Assembly (NCBI GenBank): GCA_003248775.1
Contig: QFQX01000001.1
Coordinates: forward strand, 62,001-126,000
Direction: 5' to 3'
Length of the DNA stretch: 64,000 nucleotides
Origin: Shinella sp.
GTDB taxonomy: Bacteria > Pseudomonadota > Alphaproteobacteria > Rhizobiales > Rhizobiaceae
Part shown: positions 63,917-64,000 of the stretch, piece after piece
Layout of the letters: each line of letters begins with the position of its first letter
How positions within the stretch are numbered: position 1 is the first letter of the stretch
Notes under the pieces: generated by a model
Databases searched by the model: none
Seen by the model: the letters and a program-made list of their open reading frames with translations, nothing else
What the model was told of the DNA's origin: nothing
Made by a program: the position numbers and the translations under genes

Positions 63917-64000
63917 TTATCGTTTCACCAGCTTCAGCTTTTCACGCACTTCGGCCGGACCGATGACGCGGGCGCCCATGCCTTCGATGACCTGTACGGC
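63917..64000 (-). CDS. C-terminal end of a BKACE-type (DUF849) beta-keto acid cleavage enzyme
   Basis: Only the last 27 residues and the stop lie in the window: they end VIEGMGARVIGPAEVREKLKLVKR. This matches the usual C-terminus of BKACE enzymes (…IEDLGFEVATPAEAREILGL). The position directly upstream of the carnitine dehydrogenase-thioesterase fits 3-dehydrocarnitine cleavage, which uses acetyl-CoA and gives betainyl-CoA and acetoacetate. The short length leaves the call tentative. Confidence 0.6.
   Translation of the reverse strand, partial: AVQVIEGMGARVIGPAEVREKLKLVKR

Overview
The window is a GC-rich alphaproteobacterial chromosome segment, most likely from a Rhizobiaceae-type genome. 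Signs are the arsR-aqpS-arsC arsenic operon typical of Sinorhizobium-like bacteria, a carnitine 3-dehydrogenase fused to a thioesterase, rhizobial palindromic intergenic repeats (CCTTCTCCCCG...CGGGGAGAAGG) and a SahR-like operator in front of metH. The species cannot be named from the sequence alone.

Region 1 (about 1160-10471) is a 9.3 kb integrative island in the 3' end of a tRNA-Ile(CAU) gene. A tyrosine integrase sits next to the tRNA and a 21-bp direct repeat marks both ends. The cargo is a GIY-YIG nuclease-like protein, an MmeI-like single-chain restriction-modification enzyme, a serine recombinase, a membrane-anchored thermonuclease homologue and a small membrane-anchored protein. It also holds a very AT-rich non-coding block and a hairpin-dense spacer. 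To the right lie a SIMPL-domain protein, a His-rich cupin and a graveyard of three decayed genes (12.2-14.2 kb).

Region 2 (14.5-34.5 kb) is a complete type I-E CRISPR-Cas locus in an unusual layout: cas3, array 1 (5 repeats), arsR-aqpS-arsC, a decayed array (3 eroded repeats still in 61-nt register), cas8e-cse2-cas7e-cas5e-cas6e-cas1-cas2e, array 2 (6 repeats), a YhaN/YhaO-like SMC ATPase and nuclease pair, an ABC-F ATPase, and array 3 (25 repeats). The three leaders share an AAAATCGG box 53 nt from the first repeat and an IHF-like TCAnnGGyTT motif 19 nt from it. The array 2 repeat differs from the others by a compensated change in the hairpin stem.

Region 3 (34.5-48.7 kb) is mostly housekeeping and metabolism: an AGE-family epimerase, cobalamin-dependent methionine synthase metH, a PP2C-like phosphatase, an HSL-type esterase, an MHS-type MFS transporter, an ACT-domain protein, a soluble PAS-PAS chemoreceptor, a zinc alcohol dehydrogenase and a CocE/NonD hydrolase.

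Region 4 (48.7-64 kb) is a quaternary-amine (carnitine / gamma-butyrobetaine / crotonobetaine) uptake and catabolism cluster, mostly on the minus strand. From the right edge it runs: the tail of a BKACE-type enzyme, carnitine dehydrogenase-thioesterase, acyl-CoA dehydrogenase, ADP-forming acyl-CoA ligase, CaiD-like hydratase, then a peptide-type ABC transporter (binding protein, two permeases, a double ATPase). A second, paralogous binding protein with a divergent HTH regulator and an acyltransferase lie further left. Together these could activate gamma-butyrobetaine or crotonobetaine to CoA esters, convert them to carnitine, oxidise this to 3-dehydrocarnitine and cleave it to glycine betaine.
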